Made by a program: the position numbers and the translations under genes
NCBI GenBank assembly: GCA_025358195.1
Contig: JANYKP010000358.1
Location: forward strand, 1 to 7,984
Length of the DNA: 7,984 nucleotides
Reading direction: 5' to 3'
Source of the DNA: Cyclobacteriaceae bacterium
Lineage (GTDB): Bacteria > Bacteroidota > Bacteroidia > Cytophagales > Cyclobacteriaceae
Notes under the pieces: generated by a model
Databases searched by the model: none
What the model was told of the DNA's origin: nothing
The model's input: the letters and a program-made list of their open reading frames with translations, nothing else
In this document: piece by piece, positions 6,422 to 7,984 of the stretch
How positions within the stretch are numbered: position 1 is the stretch's first letter
Layout: every line of letters starts with the position of its first letter

Positions 6422-7428
6422 ACCGTGAGGTCCTGAATATCAATCATGCCCACCGGCTTCTTGCCATCCAGCACGAGGATCGTATCCACATGTTTTTGCT
6501 TGAAGATGTCGTTGGCTACGCTCAGAGGATCATTGGCCTGGACTGAAAAGGGTTGTCCATAGGTGAAATCAGACATTCTCTTTTTCAAAACGTCCTGTCC
6601 TTCTTTTTGCAGCGCTCTGCGCATATCGCCATCGGTGAAAATACCCTTCACATTTCCATCATTGTCGGTGAGTGTGATGGCCCCAAAACCATATTCCGTC
6701 ATCTTCACAATCGCCTCCGTCAAACCGGTGTTAATATTTACAAGAGGATTTACCGGACTTATCACATCGCCTACGCGCATGGTCACTAATCGGGTGTGCT
6801 CTACAAATTGCTCGGTGCCCAATGTTGTCAGATTATTGTCTGTTAACCCTTTCATGATTTTCCAGGGGGCTGTGATGGTGTGAACACCCGTGCTGATAGC
6901 GTTCCGAATATGTTCGGCATTGCGCACCGATGAAAACATGATCTTGGTATTATACCCGTAATGGTCAACCGCAAACACACACTGTGATACAAGGTCCAGA
7001 GCATCATGACCCTGATCTTGCAAGCGGCCCACCAGCGGACAAACATAACTGGCCCCGGCTTTCATCGCCATGTAGGCTTGCTGTAGGGTATAAATAAGGT
7101 GGACATTCACCAGCAGATTTTCATCGCGCAAAAGCTTGCAGGCCCTCACTCCTTCCAGAGAAACAGGAATTTTGAACACCGTCTTTTTTGGATCAAGTCC
7201 AAGTTTAAGCTGGCGATGTGCTTCTTTTACAACTTCCTCGGCAGTATTGCCCAACGCTTCAATCTGAAGCACAGGAACCATTTTGCTAAGTTTCACGATG
7301 AGTGAGTCTACATCCGTCACACCACCACGGTGCATGAATGTGGGGGTGGTTGTAAGGCCATCCAGGAAGCCGAGCTTAAAGGCTTCTTCTATTTCTTTGA
7401 GGTCGGCTGAATCGAGGTATAGTTCCAT
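6418..7428 (-). CDS. Transaldolase/fructose-6-P-aldolase-like domain fused to KdsD-like tandem CBS domains
   Basis: 336 residues in two parts. Residues 1-212 are an FSA/TalC-type class I aldolase barrel: MELYLDSAD (D6) starts like E. coli FSA, GLTTTPTF (24-31) is the TTNP loop, VLQIEA carries Q55, TVFKIPVS holds Schiff-base K86, then VNVHLIYTLQQA, YVCPLVGR (R135) and FSSVR (S167). Residues 213-336 are two CBS motifs; the first ends in VKGIFTDGDMRR (260-271), nearly the GIFTDGDLRR signature of arabinose-5-P isomerase KdsD, and the second ends in PVGMIDIQDL. KdsD is SIS-CBS-CBS (328 residues in E. coli), so here the SIS half is replaced by an aldolase. The gene lies between kdsA (59 nt gap) and kdsC (4 nt overlap), the position expected for kdsD. 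Relative to FSA, by recalled alignment, Asn28 is Thr28, Thr109 is His110 and Tyr131 is Leu132. Supply of arabinose-5-phosphate or a related aldose phosphate, with CBS regulation by a nucleotide or sugar ligand, is my inference; ordinary transaldolase activity is less likely given these changes. Confidence 0.88.
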   Translation of the reverse strand: MELYLDSADLKEIEEAFKLGFLDGLTTTPTFMHRGGVTDVDSLIVKLSKMVPVLQIEALGNTAEEVVKEAHRQLKLGLDPKKTVFKIPVSLEGVRACKLLRDENLLVNVHLIYTLQQAYMAMKAGASYVCPLVGRLQDQGHDALDLVSQCVFAVDHYGYNTKIMFSSVRNAEHIRNAISTGVHTITAPWKIMKGLTDNNLTTLGTEQFVEHTRLVTMRVGDVISPVNPLVNINTGLTEAIVKMTEYGFGAITLTDNDGNVKGIFTDGDMRRALQKEGQDVLKKRMSDFTYGQPFSVQANDPLSVANDIFKQKHVDTILVLDGKKPVGMIDIQDLTV

Positions 7429-7453
7429 GATATAAAGTTGGGTTTTATTTTAC

Positions 7454-7477
7454 CGCAAAGGCGCGGAGAGGCTAAGG
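7454..7477. repeat. Degenerate purine-rich 8 bp periodic repeat in the kdsA-aldolase gap
   Basis: Three consecutive 8-mers, CGCAAAGG, CGCGGAGA and GGCTAAGG, fill the middle of the 59 nt gap. The GCAAAGGCGC-type string resembles short interspersed repeats I recall from intergenic regions of many bacterial genomes, but only one degenerate copy is in this window. It could be a decayed repeat or chance. Confidence 0.3.
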
Positions 7478-7487
7478 TTATTTATTA

Positions 7488-7984
7488 CTATGCCAATGCA
7501 AGTTCTTTATTACGATATTTTACTTCCACGGCATGAAGTTCAAGAATAGGTTTCAAGAATTCTTCGAGATCGTACACGCACAACTGGCTTGCGGCATCAC
7601 AGAGCGCTTTCGCCGGTTCGGGATGAGTCTCAATAAACACACCATCCACACCGGCCGCCACACCGGCGCGTGAAAGCACGGGAAGAAATTCACGCGCACC
7701 CCCGGTAGCATCGGCACTTGGAATACCGTACTTGCGGATGCTATGGGTAATATCAAATACCACGGGATACCCAATGTTATTCAGGTGATAGAAGCTTCGG
7801 GGATCAACGACCAGATCATTGTACCCAAACGTATATCCCCGTTCAGTAAGGATAATTTTGTCATTGCCCGCTTCTTCGATTTTCGTGACCGGGTGCTTCA
7901 TATTTTCCGGAGCAAGAAATTGCCCATGCTTCACATTAATTACCCGGCCGGTCTTCGCTGCTGCCACCACTAAGGTTGTTTGCA
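7488..7984 (-). CDS. kdsA: 3-deoxy-8-phosphooctulonate synthase (KdsA), C-terminal part; 5' end outside window
   Basis: Condenses phosphoenolpyruvate with arabinose-5-phosphate to Kdo-8-phosphate in the cytoplasm. 164 residues plus stop are visible, and the frame is open to the right edge (QTTLVVAAAKTG). Full KdsA is about 270-285 residues, so about 110 are missing, and the GTG at 7970 is internal. Recognisable segments are AKTGRVINVKHGQFLAPENM, ERGYTFGYNDLVVD, VVFDITHS, TGGAREFLPVLSRAGVAAG and VFIETHPEPAKALCDAAS. The metal-ligand equivalents of the Aquifex enzyme are His at 7743-7745, Glu at 7629-7631 and Asp at 7596-7598, with near-identical spacing. The fourth ligand, an N-terminal Cys in metal-dependent enzymes and Asn in metal-independent ones, lies outside, so the class cannot be decided. 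It is the first visible gene of the kds block. It needs arabinose-5-phosphate, which makes the adjacent aldolase-CBS fusion noteworthy. Confidence 0.95.
   Translation of the reverse strand, partial: QTTLVVAAAKTGRVINVKHGQFLAPENMKHPVTKIEEAGNDKIILTERGYTFGYNDLVVDPRSFYHLNNIGYPVVFDITHSIRKYGIPSADATGGAREFLPVLSRAGVAAGVDGVFIETHPEPAKALCDAASQLCVYDLEEFLKPILELHAVEVKYRNKELALA

Noticed and set aside
7488..7970. Reading kdsA as a complete 160-residue protein starting at GTG 7970
   Set aside because: The frame continues to the window edge with residues (QTTLVVAAAKTG) that match the KdsA interior; the true start is outside.

Overview
The window looks like Bacteroidota chromosome, probably of the Cytophagales type (inference). 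Grounds: a CarboxypepD_reg-like/DUF5686 envelope protein, a Ser/Thr-rich lipoprotein of a kind seen in that phylum, start codons without clear Shine-Dalgarno sequences, AT-rich boxes resembling the phylum's TAnnTTTG -7 element, and genes for Kdo, the inner-core sugar of Gram-negative LPS. I see no tRNA, rRNA, CRISPR array, transposase or phage gene. No gene-free stretch reaches 300 bases.

Left block (1-3575, minus strand). Three genes read right to left: a TrmH-type SpoU tRNA 2'-O-methyltransferase, a SanA/YdcF (DUF218) membrane-anchored protein, and a large secreted DUF5686 protein that runs off the left edge. The gaps are short (19 and 44 nt). The last two genes each carry TAATTTTG exactly 14 nt before the chosen start.

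Middle block (3793-5623, plus strand). A predicted lipoprotein of unknown function is followed by an exported M15-family (VanY/CwlK-like) zinc peptidase, likely a peptidoglycan peptidase. The lipoprotein is divergent from trmH. The peptidase converges on the right block.

Right block (5738-7984, minus strand). This is a Kdo-8-phosphate module: kdsA (5' end outside the window), then a fusion of a class I fructose-6-phosphate-aldolase/transaldolase-type domain to a KdsD-like tandem CBS pair, then a divergent KdsC-type HAD phosphatase whose start overlaps the fusion gene's stop (ATGA). The fusion sits where one would expect kdsD, the arabinose-5-phosphate isomerase, whose usual architecture is SIS-CBS-CBS. 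Here the SIS half is replaced by an aldolase barrel while the CBS half is retained, including the signature GIFTDGDMRR. The Schiff-base lysine and the Asp6 and Gln equivalents are kept, but three other pocket positions are changed. This suggests an alternative or regulated source of arabinose-5-phosphate (for example glyceraldehyde-3-phosphate plus a two-carbon donor) or of a related sugar acid precursor. It is the most interesting feature of the window.
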